Positions 26,799-36,240 of a DNA stretch of 64,000 nucleotides are shown here, piece after piece. Made by a program: the position numbers and the translations under genes. This DNA is from JAWKIJ01 sp041394325 (GTDB lineage: Bacteria; Actinomycetota; Acidimicrobiia; Acidimicrobiales; Microtrichaceae). The first letter of the stretch is position 1; the number at the start of each line of letters is the position of its first letter. The notes beneath the pieces were generated by a model that saw only the letters and a list, made by a program, of their open reading frames with translations, had not been told where the DNA came from and did no database searches. The stretch spans positions 992,001-1,056,000 of the forward strand of contig JAWKIJ010000001.1 in the NCBI GenBank assembly GCA_041394325.1, read 5' to 3'.

Positions 26799-27229
26799 CC
26801 CTGCCCGGCGCGTCGGTCGGTGACGTCGATGACCCGACCCTCCGGGCAGGTCACGATCAGCACCCGATCGCGATCGAGTTCGTAGATGGCCATCTGTCCG
26901 AACCGTGCACCCAGCGCGACCGCTTCCTCGCGGTCGGGCCCGGAGACGGCGAACCCGTCTTCGGACCACGACCCGTCGGGCGACGCGCCCACGGCGGTGC
27001 ACCAGGAGAACCCCCGGTCCTCGATCAGTCTCTCCAGGCGTCGGTTCGCCTCGATGTTGTCGGCGAGCGGACGAGTTCGGCCTGGGTTCCAGGCCGTGAG
27101 CACGAATACCGGCCCCTCCCATGGCAGCCGGTCGCGCCCGACCAACCGCTCCCGGCCGTCGTGGTGCAGGGTGATGGAGCTCTCGGCGAATACCGTCCAG
27201 ATGTCGTCGGAGTCGTATGCGTCGCCCAT
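26795..27229 (-). CDS. DUF3293 domain protein
   Basis: The 144-residue protein has the DUF3293 features VFVLTAWNPG near residue 45, an N..RRLERLIEDRG segment and FGQMAIYELD near the C-terminus. The function of the family is unknown. It is soluble, acidic and lacks a signal sequence. It is convergent with holB (four-base overlap of stops). No ribosome binding site or clear -10 box precedes ATG 27229. Confidence 0.75.
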   Translation of the reverse strand: MGDAYDSDDIWTVFAESSITLHHDGRERLVGRDRLPWEGPVFVLTAWNPGRTRPLADNIEANRRLERLIEDRGFSWCTAVGASPDGSWSEDGFAVSGPDREEAVALGARFGQMAIYELDRDRVLIVTCPEGRVIDVTDRRAGQG

Positions 27230-27379
27230 CGCTCCATCCTCGCGTCCGCCCCACCTCGTCGGGCAATCGCACCACGGCGTGTGGGAGGAGCGTCACGAGG
27301 TCGACGTCGCGGGAGGGAGCCGAACGAAGGGTGGCGGTGTGTCGGGCGGCTCGGGCGCGCTGGTAGATTTGGCCGCTCC

Positions 27380-27455
27380 GCCCGGGTAGCTCAGTCGGTA
27401 GAGCAATTCACTCGTAATGAATAGGTCAGGAGTTCGATTCTCCTCCCGGGCTCCA
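27380..27455 (+). tRNA. tRNA-Thr (anticodon CGT), CCA encoded
   Basis: Acceptor stem GCCCGGG pairs with CCCGGGC. The D-arm contains AGCTCAGTCGGTAGAGC, the anticodon arm ATTCA-CTCGTAA-TGAAT gives CGT, and the T-arm GGAGTTCGATTCTCC is canonical. The gene ends with T plus CCA. Confidence 0.96.
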
Positions 27456-27496
27456 TCTGAACCCCCGCCGACCGCTCTGGGTCCGGGGTACGACCG

Positions 27497-27922
27497 TCAC
27501 CGCCCGGCGGGGACCTCGTGATAAGGACGGGGCGCGGGGGTGTGCAGCGCCGCCAGCGCAGTGGCCGTTGCATCGTCGACGATGCCATTTGCGGTGTCCA
27601 CGTGGACGATCGTCGGTTCGAAACCCTCCAATTCGGAGGACTCGAACTCGGCATAGCTGATGATGATCACCCGGTCACCGGGCGACACCAATCGGGCCGC
27701 CGCGCCGTTGAGGCAGATGTCGCCCCGCCCACGGGGTCCTTCGATGACATAGGTCTCCAGGCGCGATCCGTTGTCGATGTCGACGACGGCCACCTGTTCG
27801 AACTCGACCAGATCGGCCGCGTCCATCAGATCACGGTCGACGGTGATCGAACCCACGTAGTGAAGGTCGGCGTCGGTCACCGTCGCGCGATGGATCTTCG
27901 ACTTCATCATCCGTCGACGCAT
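27497..27922 (-). CDS. panD: aspartate 1-decarboxylase (PanD proenzyme)
   Basis: The 141-residue protein contains KSKIHRATVTDADLHYVGSITVD, where self-cleavage between Gly and Ser makes the pyruvoyl cofactor, then YVIEGPRGRGDICLNGAAAR and PGDRVIIISYA. It converts L-aspartate to beta-alanine for pantothenate and coenzyme A. AAAGGAG precedes ATG 27922, supporting the longer start over MMKSK at 27910. No other pan genes are nearby. It sits beside tRNA-Thr in opposite orientation. Confidence 0.95.
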   Translation of the reverse strand: MRRRMMKSKIHRATVTDADLHYVGSITVDRDLMDAADLVEFEQVAVVDIDNGSRLETYVIEGPRGRGDICLNGAAARLVSPGDRVIIISYAEFESSELEGFEPTIVHVDTANGIVDDATATALAALHTPAPRPYHEVPAGR

Positions 27923-28034
27923 CGCCGACTCCTTTCGGTGGGCGCCGCGTCGGTCGCCCCCATCGAGTTGTACGACAATTCTTCCTGATCCAACAGCTCG
28001 ACGCCAGGGGAACTTCCCGTCGGAGGCGTTCGGT

Positions 28035-29201
28035 TCACGAGGTGAGGCGTCGACGGAGCGTCAGCGTGGAGATGCTCAGGAGCACGGCTGCCCAAAGTGC
28101 CAGGACCCCCAGGTTGGTCAGCACGTCGGTGAGTCCTTTGTGCTCGAACATCGTCTTCACCCAGCCGTCGACCGCCCACGCGTGGGGTGTGAGGTGACCG
28201 ATCGTCCGCATCAACTTCGGCACGATCTCCAGGGGCCACATACATCCGCCGAGCATCCCCAACCCGATGCCGACCGGAACGCCGACCCCGGCGGCCGTGT
28301 CGGGCTTGTCGACCAGGCATCCGATGAGTGTGCCCACACCGGCGGAGACCAGCGACCACACCGCGATCAGGGCGACCGCCGCCACCGGGGAACCCCAGTC
28401 GACGCCGAACAGCATCCCGATCGCGATCAGGATCAGGCTCTGCAGGACGGCGACGGCGAACCGCGCCGCGGTGATCCCGGTGATGAGCGAACCCGTCGAG
28501 AGGGGCGCGGCCATCATTCGACGGGCCACACCGAGCCGGCGGGTCTCGATGAGTGCTGCGGACGCAGCCAGCGAGTTCACGAACACGAACAGAACGAGGT
28601 TGGCGGCGGCGGTGTACGTGTAAGGGTTCGAGGTGATCAGCTTGGATCCACCGAGGTTTCGGGTCGTGACGCCAGTCGGCGACATCCTCGCATCGACACC
28701 GGTGACGAGCTCGGCGACTCGGGCTCCGGACAGTCGGGGGATATGGTCGGCGACGAATCGTCTGGCGGCGAGTTCGGTGCCAAGATCCGACGCGGCGGCC
28801 TTGACGGCGGCGGTGGCCGCCTGAGACTGTTGCGGACTGGCCGTCAGCACCGAGACGTTCGCGCGTCCGTCGCTGACGCGGGCCCCGAACCCGTGGGGGA
28901 TCACCACCGCGGCGGCCAGTTCACCCAGCTTGGTCCGATCGACGGCCCCTGCCCGATCGGCCATCCTCGACACGTCGAGCCGGTGGGACTGTTCGAAGGC
29001 GGCCACCAACTCGCGCGATGCAGGGCTCGCGTCGAGGTCGACCAGCGCGATCCGCGTCACCTGTGTCGCGGCGAACGTGGCGCCGATGATCACCATGATC
29101 GCGGCGGGGAGCATGACCATGAAGAAGAGCGCCGCTCGATCGCGGAGGACTCGGCGTACTTCGGTCGCCATGATCGCCGCGACGCAGCGCAAGGTGCTCA
29201 T
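28035..29201 (-). CDS. ABC-2 type transporter permease (second permease)
   Basis: The 388-residue protein has one N-terminal membrane helix (AALFFMVMLPAAIMVIIGATFA), a large extracytoplasmic domain of about 150 residues, and five C-terminal helices with the ABC-2 pattern (ETRRLGVARRMMAAPLSTGSLI, LGMLGGCMWPLEIVPKLMRTIGHLTPHAWAVDGW). This is the DrrB/YhgE-like exporter type. It overlaps the preceding permease by four bases and forms one operon with the ATPase at 30366-31328. Substrate is unknown; the group includes drug and lipid exporters. Confidence 0.88.
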   Translation of the reverse strand: MSTLRCVAAIMATEVRRVLRDRAALFFMVMLPAAIMVIIGATFAATQVTRIALVDLDASPASRELVAAFEQSHRLDVSRMADRAGAVDRTKLGELAAAVVIPHGFGARVSDGRANVSVLTASPQQSQAATAAVKAAASDLGTELAARRFVADHIPRLSGARVAELVTGVDARMSPTGVTTRNLGGSKLITSNPYTYTAAANLVLFVFVNSLAASAALIETRRLGVARRMMAAPLSTGSLITGITAARFAVAVLQSLILIAIGMLFGVDWGSPVAAVALIAVWSLVSAGVGTLIGCLVDKPDTAAGVGVPVGIGLGMLGGCMWPLEIVPKLMRTIGHLTPHAWAVDGWVKTMFEHKGLTDVLTNLGVLALWAAVLLSISTLTLRRRLTS

Positions 29202-30358
29202 CGGAGAAGCCTCGACATCAGTCCGAGTCCGATCACGCCGGAGACCGCCGCGATCGCGCACAGGATGAGGATCGACGGCATCACCTCGCCGATCCCCGAG
29301 CCGGTCGAGATTCGCGAGAATGCCAGCAGCGCCTGGCCGTTGGGGGTGAAGCGCGACAGTGTCACGATGGCCGGGGGCATGGCGCCCGGCCCGGTGAAGC
29401 TGCCGCCGAGCAGGGCGAGAGCGAATCCGGCGAGAGCGGTGATGCCCTCGGCCTGCTGGTCGGTCCGGGCCAATCCGGAGAACATCGACGTGAGCCCAGC
29501 AATCGCCAGTGACGCCGAGATGATCACCGCGAGCACCGCGGTGGGGTCTCCCCAGCGGGCGCCGAACACCATCGAGGTGATCGCCCACACCACGCTGAGG
29601 CTCGCCACACCGATGACGAGTACCGAGATGGTCACGCCGGCGAGGATCTCCGAGGAGCGGATCGGCGTCACGCGGATTCGTTGCAGGGTGCCCAGCTTGC
29701 GCTGCTCGAGCAGGCTTCGTGACGCGCTGCCCATCGTGAAGTAGAGGAACAGCATCGCCATCGCCGGCGCGAAGTATGCAACGGCGTCGACCTGTTTGCC
29801 GGCCGAGCCCGGGTTGATCGAGATCGGAGAGGAGAGTCGTTGTGCCGCGTTGGCGGACGCGGCGGTCGGTGGGGTGTCCGCCGCGTGTAGTGAGGCGAGT
29901 GCCAATCGGGCAGCATCCACCCTCGACGCGATCTCCTTCGCCACGGATTCCGCGATCTGACCGGAGACGGAGTTGTCGGCATCGGTGCCGACGGCCAGCG
30001 GAGGGATCGGACGTGAAGGGTCCGAACCGGTGACCGCGTCGTCGAATCCCTTCGGGAAGCGCAACGTCGCCTCCACCTTGTCCGAAGCGATCGCACGTCG
30101 CTCCGCTCCGGGCGCGAGGGCCACGAATCGAACCGCGGTCGATTTGGTCCCCGTGAGCGCGCGGGCCGCCGCGCTGCTGATCGTCCCTCCTGATTCGTTG
30201 ACGACTCCGATCGTGGTGTGGAAGGAGGAGCCACCGGCGAAGGCGAAGCCGATGATCACCGCCATCATGACCGGTCCCACCACCCCTTGGAGGAACAGGC
30301 TCTTGTCGGTGATGCGCCGCCGTAGTTCGGTGCGGGCGACGATCAGGGTCGGGCTCAC
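29198..30358 (-). CDS. ABC-2 type transporter permease (first permease)
   Basis: The 386-residue protein mirrors its neighbour: N-terminal helix (GVVGPVMMAVIIGFAFAGG), extracytoplasmic domain with DNSVSGQIAES, and C-terminal helices with EQRKLGTLQRIRVTPIRSSEIL and GLARTDQQAEGITALAGFALALLGGSFTGPG. The two permeases probably form a heterodimer with the ATPase encoded just upstream (7-base gap). Its stop overlaps the start of the second permease. The two are diverged paralogues. Confidence 0.88.
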   Translation of the reverse strand: MSPTLIVARTELRRRITDKSLFLQGVVGPVMMAVIIGFAFAGGSSFHTTIGVVNESGGTISSAAARALTGTKSTAVRFVALAPGAERRAIASDKVEATLRFPKGFDDAVTGSDPSRPIPPLAVGTDADNSVSGQIAESVAKEIASRVDAARLALASLHAADTPPTAASANAAQRLSSPISINPGSAGKQVDAVAYFAPAMAMLFLYFTMGSASRSLLEQRKLGTLQRIRVTPIRSSEILAGVTISVLVIGVASLSVVWAITSMVFGARWGDPTAVLAVIISASLAIAGLTSMFSGLARTDQQAEGITALAGFALALLGGSFTGPGAMPPAIVTLSRFTPNGQALLAFSRISTGSGIGEVMPSILILCAIAAVSGVIGLGLMSRLLR

Positions 30359-30365
30359 CGGCGCC

Positions 30366-31328
30366 TCAATCCCGGAGCGCCTTGCCGGTGAGGTGGAGGA
30401 AGACCGACTCGAGGTCGGGCTGCGCCACGTTCACCGACGCGACGTCCACACCGAGGCGACCGGCGACGGAAAGGACACGCGCGATGGCCGTCGCGGCGTC
30501 GGCGACCGCCATCTGGACGGTGCCGTCCCTGCCTCCGTTGTCGGCCACCCGCTCGACCTCGTCGCTGATGCCCTCGTTGCGGATGGCGGACTCGAACGCG
30601 TCGAGATCGCCCGTGAGGTCGACGCGCACCCGGTCGTGCGCACCGACGAGGTGAACCAACTCCGCTCGGGTGCCCTCGGCGACGAGCCGCCCACCGTCGA
30701 TGATGCCGATGCGATCGCAGAGCCGCTCGGCCTCCTCCATGTAGTGGGTGGTGTAGAGGACCGACATCCCTTCGGTGCCGAGCCGATCGACGGCCTCGAG
30801 GATCTGGTTGCGGCTCTGAGGGTCGACGCCCACGGTCGGCTCGTCGAGGATCAGGAGCTTCGGGCGGTGCAAGAGCCCGACCGCGATGTTCGCTCGACGC
30901 TGCATCCCTCCCGAATAGTCGGCGACCTTGTCGTCGGCCCGGTCGGCCAGCGCCACCACGTCGAGCACTTCGTCGACCCGTTGGCGCAACTCGTCGCCCG
31001 ACAGGCGCTGGAGGCGCCCGAAGAAGCGAAGGTTCTCGCGGGCGGACAGATCGGGGTAGAGCGCGATGTCCTGGGGAACGAGCCCGATGGCGGATTTCGC
31101 CTCGACCGCCCTCGGGCTGATCGGCTCGCCCGCCACCTCGACCTCGCCCGCATCACGGTCGAGCAGTCCGCACAGCATCGAGATCGTGGTGGTCTTACCC
31201 GCACCGTTGGGGCCCAGGAGGCCGTAGGTCTCGCCGGGCGCGATCTCGAAGCCCACGTCATCGACGGCGACCCGCTCGCCGAACGTCTTACGCAGCGCCG
31301 AGCACCGCAGGACGGACCGCGCACTCAT
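30366..31328 (-). CDS. ABC transporter ATP-binding protein (DrrA-like)
   Basis: The 320-residue ATPase has Walker A (GLLGPNGAGKTTTISM), Q-loop (GLVPQDIALY), signature (DYSGGMQRRANIA), Walker B (LLILDEPTVGVD) and H-loop (TTHYMEEAERL), plus a C-terminal extension of the DrrA type. It energises the two ABC-2 permeases downstream. ATG 31328 has no ribosome binding site but a TAGGGT box nine bases upstream, so the operon may begin as a leaderless mRNA. It is divergent from the flavin oxidoreductase gene. Confidence 0.92.
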   Translation of the reverse strand: MSARSVLRCSALRKTFGERVAVDDVGFEIAPGETYGLLGPNGAGKTTTISMLCGLLDRDAGEVEVAGEPISPRAVEAKSAIGLVPQDIALYPDLSARENLRFFGRLQRLSGDELRQRVDEVLDVVALADRADDKVADYSGGMQRRANIAVGLLHRPKLLILDEPTVGVDPQSRNQILEAVDRLGTEGMSVLYTTHYMEEAERLCDRIGIIDGGRLVAEGTRAELVHLVGAHDRVRVDLTGDLDAFESAIRNEGISDEVERVADNGGRDGTVQMAVADAATAIARVLSVAGRLGVDVASVNVAQPDLESVFLHLTGKALRD

Positions 31329-31337
31329 CGACCGGCG

Positions 31338-31343
31338 ACCCTA
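31338..31343 (-). promoter_or_regulatory. candidate -10 box of a leaderless promoter (ABC exporter operon)
   Basis: On the minus strand TAGGGT ends 9 bases before ATG 31328. The short divergent intergenic region 31329-31405 must also hold the promoter of the oxidoreductase gene. Confidence 0.4.
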
Positions 31344-31405
31344 ATGCCACCCCTCCGGGAGTGCTACGAACGTGGGATCATCGCGAGCGGGACGTGGAGG
31401 TCGAC

Positions 31406-32665
31406 ATGATCCGGGCACACAGCGGCGACGACACCGATCGAAGCGACTACTCCTCGGCGAGGCCCGATCCGTTCGCCCCCGCGAGGTTGGGGCCCCTCAC
31501 GCTGCGTAACCGCGTGTTGAAGGCGGCCACGTTCGAGGGGGTGATGCCTCGGGGTGCCGTCACCGACCGACTGGTGGAGTTCCATCGTGAGGTGGCGGCC
31601 GGCGGGGTGGCGATGAGCACCGTCGCGTACTGCGCGGTGTCCATGGGCGGACGCGTCCATCGGGACACGATGGTCATGCGCCCCGGCATCGCCCGCGACC
31701 TCGCTCGGGTCGCCGAGGCCGTCCACGACGAGGGTGCGCTGGTGGCCGCACAACTCGGCCATGCCGGGCTCGTGGCCAACACCCGCTCCAACGGCTGTGC
31801 TACCGCCGCCCCGTCGACGAGGTTCAGTCCCGCCGCGATGGCGCTCGTCCGAGGCCTGGACCACGACGGGATCGAGGCGATCATCCGCGAGTTCGCCGCG
31901 GCGACCCAGGTGGTGGAGGAGGCGGGCTTCGACGCGGTCGAGTTGCACCTCGGGCACAACTACCTGCTCAGCTCGTTCATGAGCCCCAACCTCAACCGCC
32001 GACGTGACGAATACGGCGGCACGGTCGAGAACCGCATGCGGTTTCCGCTACGCGTCGTGGAGGCCGTCCGCGGATCGCTCGGCAGCCACATGGCGCTCAC
32101 CGTCAAGTTCAACATGGTCGACGGGGTGCCGAGCGGCCTGTGGCTGGACGACAGTCTCCCCATGGCAGCGCTGATCGAGGCGCAGGGCATGGTCGATGCG
32201 ATCGAGCTCACCGGCGGTAGCTCACTCCTCAACGCCATGTACTACTTCCGCGGCGACGTACCGATGCGTGAGTTCGCGGCGACCCAGCCTCGTCTGGTCG
32301 GCTGGGGCCTCCGGCTCTTCGGTGGTCGCATGTTTCCGGAGATGCCCTACGAGGATCTCTTCCTGCTCCCGATGGCACGACAGTTCCGTGAACGTTTGAG
32401 TACACCGCTGATCCTGTTGGGAGGGGTCAACGGCAGAACCGACGTGGACCGAGCGATGGCGGAGGGGTTCGACTTCGTCGCGATGGGTCGTGCGCTGCTT
32501 CGCGAACCGGATCTTCCGATTCGCATGGCCACCCATCCCCGAGCCGCGGGTTTGTGTGTGCACTGCAACAAGTGCGTTCCCACGATCTATTCGGGAACCC
32601 GATGTGTGCTCCGGGAAGGACCCGCCTCCTCGCCGACGCCGCGGGGCGACAGCACGATCCGTTGA
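31406..32665 (+). CDS. NADH:flavin oxidoreductase, Old Yellow Enzyme family
   Basis: The 419-residue protein has the OYE TIM barrel: RNRVLKAATFEG, AQLGHAG, EEAGFDAVELHLGHNYLLSSFMSPNLNRR (with the active-site His region) and GRALLREPDLPIR near the FMN phosphate site. A C-terminal CVHCNKCVPTIYSGTRCV cluster resembles the Fe-S ligand spacing of the 2,4-dienoyl-CoA reductase subgroup, but the extra FAD/NAD domains of that enzyme are missing. ATG 31406 has GGAGG five bases upstream. The substrate is unknown. The 3' end overlaps the convergent large gene by 79 bases. Confidence 0.88.
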   Translation: MIRAHSGDDTDRSDYSSARPDPFAPARLGPLTLRNRVLKAATFEGVMPRGAVTDRLVEFHREVAAGGVAMSTVAYCAVSMGGRVHRDTMVMRPGIARDLARVAEAVHDEGALVAAQLGHAGLVANTRSNGCATAAPSTRFSPAAMALVRGLDHDGIEAIIREFAAATQVVEEAGFDAVELHLGHNYLLSSFMSPNLNRRRDEYGGTVENRMRFPLRVVEAVRGSLGSHMALTVKFNMVDGVPSGLWLDDSLPMAALIEAQGMVDAIELTGGSSLLNAMYYFRGDVPMREFAATQPRLVGWGLRLFGGRMFPEMPYEDLFLLPMARQFRERLSTPLILLGGVNGRTDVDRAMAEGFDFVAMGRALLREPDLPIRMATHPRAAGLCVHCNKCVPTIYSGTRCVLREGPASSPTPRGDSTIR

Positions 32666-35600
32666 AATCGCAACGACGGCACGATCTCCAGCAATGCGCG
32701 GTGGGCAAGTGCCGCGACGACGGCACTTCGGACCAGCGTCGGTGCCGAGACAGCGGCGTCGGCCAGTGCATCGGTCATCCGACGACCCTGCGGGTGATCG
32801 CTCGCTGCCAAGGACGCGGCCGCCACGACGGTGAGGCCCGACCGCCTCGGACCCGCCCCTTTGGCCAGCGACCACAGGTCCCCGAGGTGATCGAGGTCGT
32901 GGCGACCGGTGCGCCATCGCCAGATCGACCGGTGGTGGCGCCGCGACCACCGGTCGAGCGATGGTGCCTCGGCCTCGAGTGCGTTGCGCCATGCGGCGAG
33001 CGAGAGGCACGGAAGCCGGCATCGATCGAGGGACCAGGGAGACGGGTCGAGCAGTACAACCCGTGGCCGCTCCTCCTCGGACCCTGGAGCCGAACCGATG
33101 GCCGCGCTCCCGAAGTCGAGTCGACGCAACGAGCGCCACAGGGGGCGGTACAGCGATCGCACGGCGTCGACCGCGTGGGTCGGGCGGGCAGATGCCAGCC
33201 ATCCGGTGTGTTCGTGCCACCTGTGCAGGGCCCCGACCACGTCTTCGTGCCCGGGGTCGAACGTACGGTCCATGGCGGCGGCGAGCATCGGCTCGTATTG
33301 CCATACCTGCTCGATCGGTAACCCCTCATGCGACGGCGGCGCCGCCGTCTCCGGTCCGGGGGTACCTGCGCGCCGACGGTGGATGTCGAGTGCCCGGTGC
33401 ACGAGCGCACCGATGTCCGACGCTCCCGTGGTCGTGTCCGAACCGTGTATCACCGGCTCGGAACCCCCGGCGTCGGGAATCGTCGGCCACGCGACAGGAC
33501 CTGATCGTAAGGACGAGGCGGAGTGGGTGTGGGTCCGCCGGTCGAATACCCGAAGGGGTGTGACCGAACCGTCCGGGGCCGCCAACAACAGGGGTGCCGT
33601 GCCGCCCGGGCCAACCGTGATCCGCGACGGGCCGGTGACGACCGGGCGCCCGAACTGGAGCTCGCCGAACCGGACCTCGGAGCCTGGTTGGGCACCGAGC
33701 CCGTCCGGAGCCGCATCGGCAAGCCATGCTCCGTCGAGGGCGGGGACCACGTGGACGGTGAGGAGCGACTCGGACCGCTCGCCACGCCGGGCGCTCACAC
33801 GAATCGGCCCGCAGCCCAGGGGCACCGGACCACCCGAGCGCACGCCGCAGGCGGTGGCTGTCTCGTCGGTCTCGAGGCGGAAGGTCGACTCGCGTCCGTC
33901 GGCGTCGGTCACACGGAGGTGAAGTTCGTCGGCGGGCGCGATCTGACGAGCGAATCGCCAACGAGGGAACGTCGGCGTCGCGGCCGAACCGTCGACGCCC
34001 TCGAAGCGGACGTCGGAGGACGTCGCCGTGAGGCGACACGGCAGGACGTGCATGCGACGGTCCACCGGTATGTCCACCTGAAGTCCTCCGCGCGCCCGCA
34101 CGCGGACGCGTTCGTCGACTTCGTCCAGTGACAACTCGATCCGGTCGAAGTCCTGCCACGGCGCCGGAAGCGCGGAGCGAGCATGCTGTCCGGTTGCCTC
34201 TGAGCCCGCGGGGGCGACGATCGTGGCCCGCTCGCCGACCAGCGGGAGGTTGCGGTCGTGAAGTCTCCCCAGCTCGTCGAACACCAGGCAGATCGCCTCC
34301 TCCGACGCGCTCTGCAACACGGAATCGACCGAGGACCTTCGACCGGAGGGATCGACGGTGAGTGTCCAGCGCCCTTTCGAGTTGAACGGAAGCGGGAGGG
34401 TCTTGTTCGCGGTGGGTGAGCTGTAGCCGAGCAGTGAGCCGTTGACGTGCCAGCGATCCGAACCCTTCGGGAGGACCAGCGCCGGACCGAGTGAGTCGTC
34501 GAGGACGGCCAAGGTCCACCGTCGTCCGGTCAGGGTCTGGACCGGCCCGCGGCCGCCGGCGGTGCGTAGCGCCGCCGACCAGTAGCTAGGGGCGAGTCGC
34601 GCGGAAAGGGGTCCGACTCCGGTACCCGGCTCGAGGAATCGGTCCCGTTCGGGGGCCGTCTCCGTCATCGCGGTCGCGACCATCTCGATCATCACGTCGA
34701 GAAGGTCGAGGCCGTGGTCGGTGAGGGTCAGGAGCGTGAACAACTCCGGACCCACGCGGTCGGCCATGCCCACTCTCGTCGTGCGCCACCGCGCGGCCAG
34801 CGGCACGGTCGCGCGTGCACCGTCCCACCACGTCTCCGCGACCGCCTCCATGACGGTACTGGCCGACGATCGGGCCAACGCCGAGTGGAGCCGGAGTCGA
34901 CGGTGTGCCCGGTGTCGGATCCGGATCGGCTCGCGTTCGTCGACCTCGCTCAGATCCTGGACCACCGCCCGGTCGAAGGTGTCCAGGATCGCCTCCCCGA
35001 GTCGCCCCCCTGCGTTGCGCCAGGACGCGACGGGGAGCGTCGCCTCGAAGTCGGACGGATCGGGGTGCCGCACCGCGTGGATCACCAGGTGGACGAGAAG
35101 CGTGGAGGGGTAGTCGGTGGCGAAGCGCGTGATGTCGGTTCGAGCGGGGCTCCGGATCAGCGCGAGTTCGACGTCGTGAGCCCATCTGTCGAGGTCGAGA
35201 TCCCCGACGAGGCCCACGTCGCCGAGTAGTTCGGTGAGCTCGGCCTCGATCTCGTCCAGGCGGTGGGGTGCAGGTGGGTCGTGGACCCCGGGAAATCGCG
35301 TCGGCCAGTACGGCTCGGGCCGCGCCGTACCCACTGCGAGATCCCCCGTCTCGCCGGTGACCGTGCCGATCGTCGACGTCGGGGGTAGGAGGCGGCGAAG
35401 TCCGGCTTGTAGAGCGCTCGCCCGGCGAGCGACCCGCGGTTGCCAATAGGGGTCCGGGCGCGCCGACCCGCATAGCGAGTCGTCAGGGAGGGACGGTTGA
35501 AGACCACCGAGCCGTTCGTGCAGGAACCGGTTCAGCGCGGTGATCGACTGGGCGAGCCGTCGACCGATGTGGGCGTCCGGTCGGGCGGTTCCGACGCTGT

Positions 35601-36240
35601 GGTGTTCGAGCCCCGCGACGGTGATCGGGGCGGACAGGGCCGCGGTGATCGAGCGCGAGAGTGCATCGAGGTCATCGACTCCGGCCCGGGGCGACGTGGG
35701 GAGCGCCTTGGAACCGTCGGGCTGTAGCGGATCGCCGCGAGGCGGTGACGGAAGGTTCGCAACGTCGGTGGCCGGGGCGTGGCGATCGGTGCGCCGCGGT
35801 CGAGCAGGATCCCGTCGACGACGGAGCCAGGCGCGACGGGATCGGAGTCCCGAGGACGGCGGTGAGCCGACGGCGGCGGAGGGACGTTCCGGAGGGGTGT
35901 GCTGGTCGGTCGGTGCCGCCACTTCCGCCCCGTCGGGGAGGTCGTCGGCGGTATCGGGCTGGCTCGGGCCGACCGAGCCGTCCGTGAGGTCGATCACCGG
36001 CTCCGATCCGAGGTGGGGGAGCAGCAGGAGGAACGCACCCACCTCGGGCAGGTCGACGAGCGATTCGCGCTCGGCAAGTAGTGCGGCGTGCAGGGCGCTG
36101 TCGAAGGATTCCGAGTCGGGTTCCGCGTCCCGGATCCTGTCGATCACCCGTTTGGCGGCCGGACCCGTCATCGGTGGCCCGTCCGGCTGCCTGCGAGGAT
36201 ACGGCTCCTCAGCGGTGCGAAGGTCGAAGGTGGAGGCCAT
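32587..36240 (-). CDS. large protein of unknown function (1217 residues)
   Basis: I do not recognise this protein. Residues about 1-90 are helical and acidic (AKRVIDRIRDAEPD, EVGAFLLLLPHLGSEPVIDL), 90-190 are Pro/Arg-rich and probably disordered, and about 215-315 hold three copies of a GTARPxxYW-like motif (SVGTARPDAH, CGSARPDPYW, AVGTARPEPYW) spaced about 40-47 residues. A long mixed alpha/beta part follows, with a beta-rich centre (RWTLTVDPSGRR, FDRIELSLDEVDERVRVRARGG). The C-terminus is helical and Trp/Arg-rich. No signal peptide, membrane helix, P-loop or nuclease motif is seen. High third-position GC and balanced composition support real coding. ATG 36240 fits codon bias; GTG 36339 (GGGAAGGG upstream) is the alternative. 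Confidence 0.7.
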   Translation of the reverse strand: MASTFDLRTAEEPYPRRQPDGPPMTGPAAKRVIDRIRDAEPDSESFDSALHAALLAERESLVDLPEVGAFLLLLPHLGSEPVIDLTDGSVGPSQPDTADDLPDGAEVAAPTDQHTPPERPSAAVGSPPSSGLRSRRAWLRRRRDPARPRRTDRHAPATDVANLPSPPRGDPLQPDGSKALPTSPRAGVDDLDALSRSITAALSAPITVAGLEHHSVGTARPDAHIGRRLAQSITALNRFLHERLGGLQPSLPDDSLCGSARPDPYWQPRVARRASALQAGLRRLLPPTSTIGTVTGETGDLAVGTARPEPYWPTRFPGVHDPPAPHRLDEIEAELTELLGDVGLVGDLDLDRWAHDVELALIRSPARTDITRFATDYPSTLLVHLVIHAVRHPDPSDFEATLPVASWRNAGGRLGEAILDTFDRAVVQDLSEVDEREPIRIRHRAHRRLRLHSALARSSASTVMEAVAETWWDGARATVPLAARWRTTRVGMADRVGPELFTLLTLTDHGLDLLDVMIEMVATAMTETAPERDRFLEPGTGVGPLSARLAPSYWSAALRTAGGRGPVQTLTGRRWTLAVLDDSLGPALVLPKGSDRWHVNGSLLGYSSPTANKTLPLPFNSKGRWTLTVDPSGRRSSVDSVLQSASEEAICLVFDELGRLHDRNLPLVGERATIVAPAGSEATGQHARSALPAPWQDFDRIELSLDEVDERVRVRARGGLQVDIPVDRRMHVLPCRLTATSSDVRFEGVDGSAATPTFPRWRFARQIAPADELHLRVTDADGRESTFRLETDETATACGVRSGGPVPLGCGPIRVSARRGERSESLLTVHVVPALDGAWLADAAPDGLGAQPGSEVRFGELQFGRPVVTGPSRITVGPGGTAPLLLAAPDGSVTPLRVFDRRTHTHSASSLRSGPVAWPTIPDAGGSEPVIHGSDTTTGASDIGALVHRALDIHRRRAGTPGPETAAPPSHEGLPIEQVWQYEPMLAAAMDRTFDPGHEDVVGALHRWHEHTGWLASARPTHAVDAVRSLYRPLWRSLRRLDFGSAAIGSAPGSEEERPRVVLLDPSPWSLDRCRLPCLSLAAWRNALEAEAPSLDRWSRRHHRSIWRWRTGRHDLDHLGDLWSLAKGAGPRRSGLTVVAAASLAASDHPQGRRMTDALADAAVSAPTLVRSAVVAALAHRALLEIVPSLRFQRIVLSPRGVGEEAGPSRSTHRVPE

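Noticed and set aside
28140..29744. Long plus-strand frame opposite the ABC permeases
   Set aside because: Composition is Gly/Arg/His-rich and shadow-like; the minus-strand permeases show family motifs and overlapping starts.
32587..36240. Naming the large protein as a specific anti-phage system component
   Set aside because: No helicase, nuclease, methylase or other diagnostic partner is encoded nearby, and I see no reliable family match.
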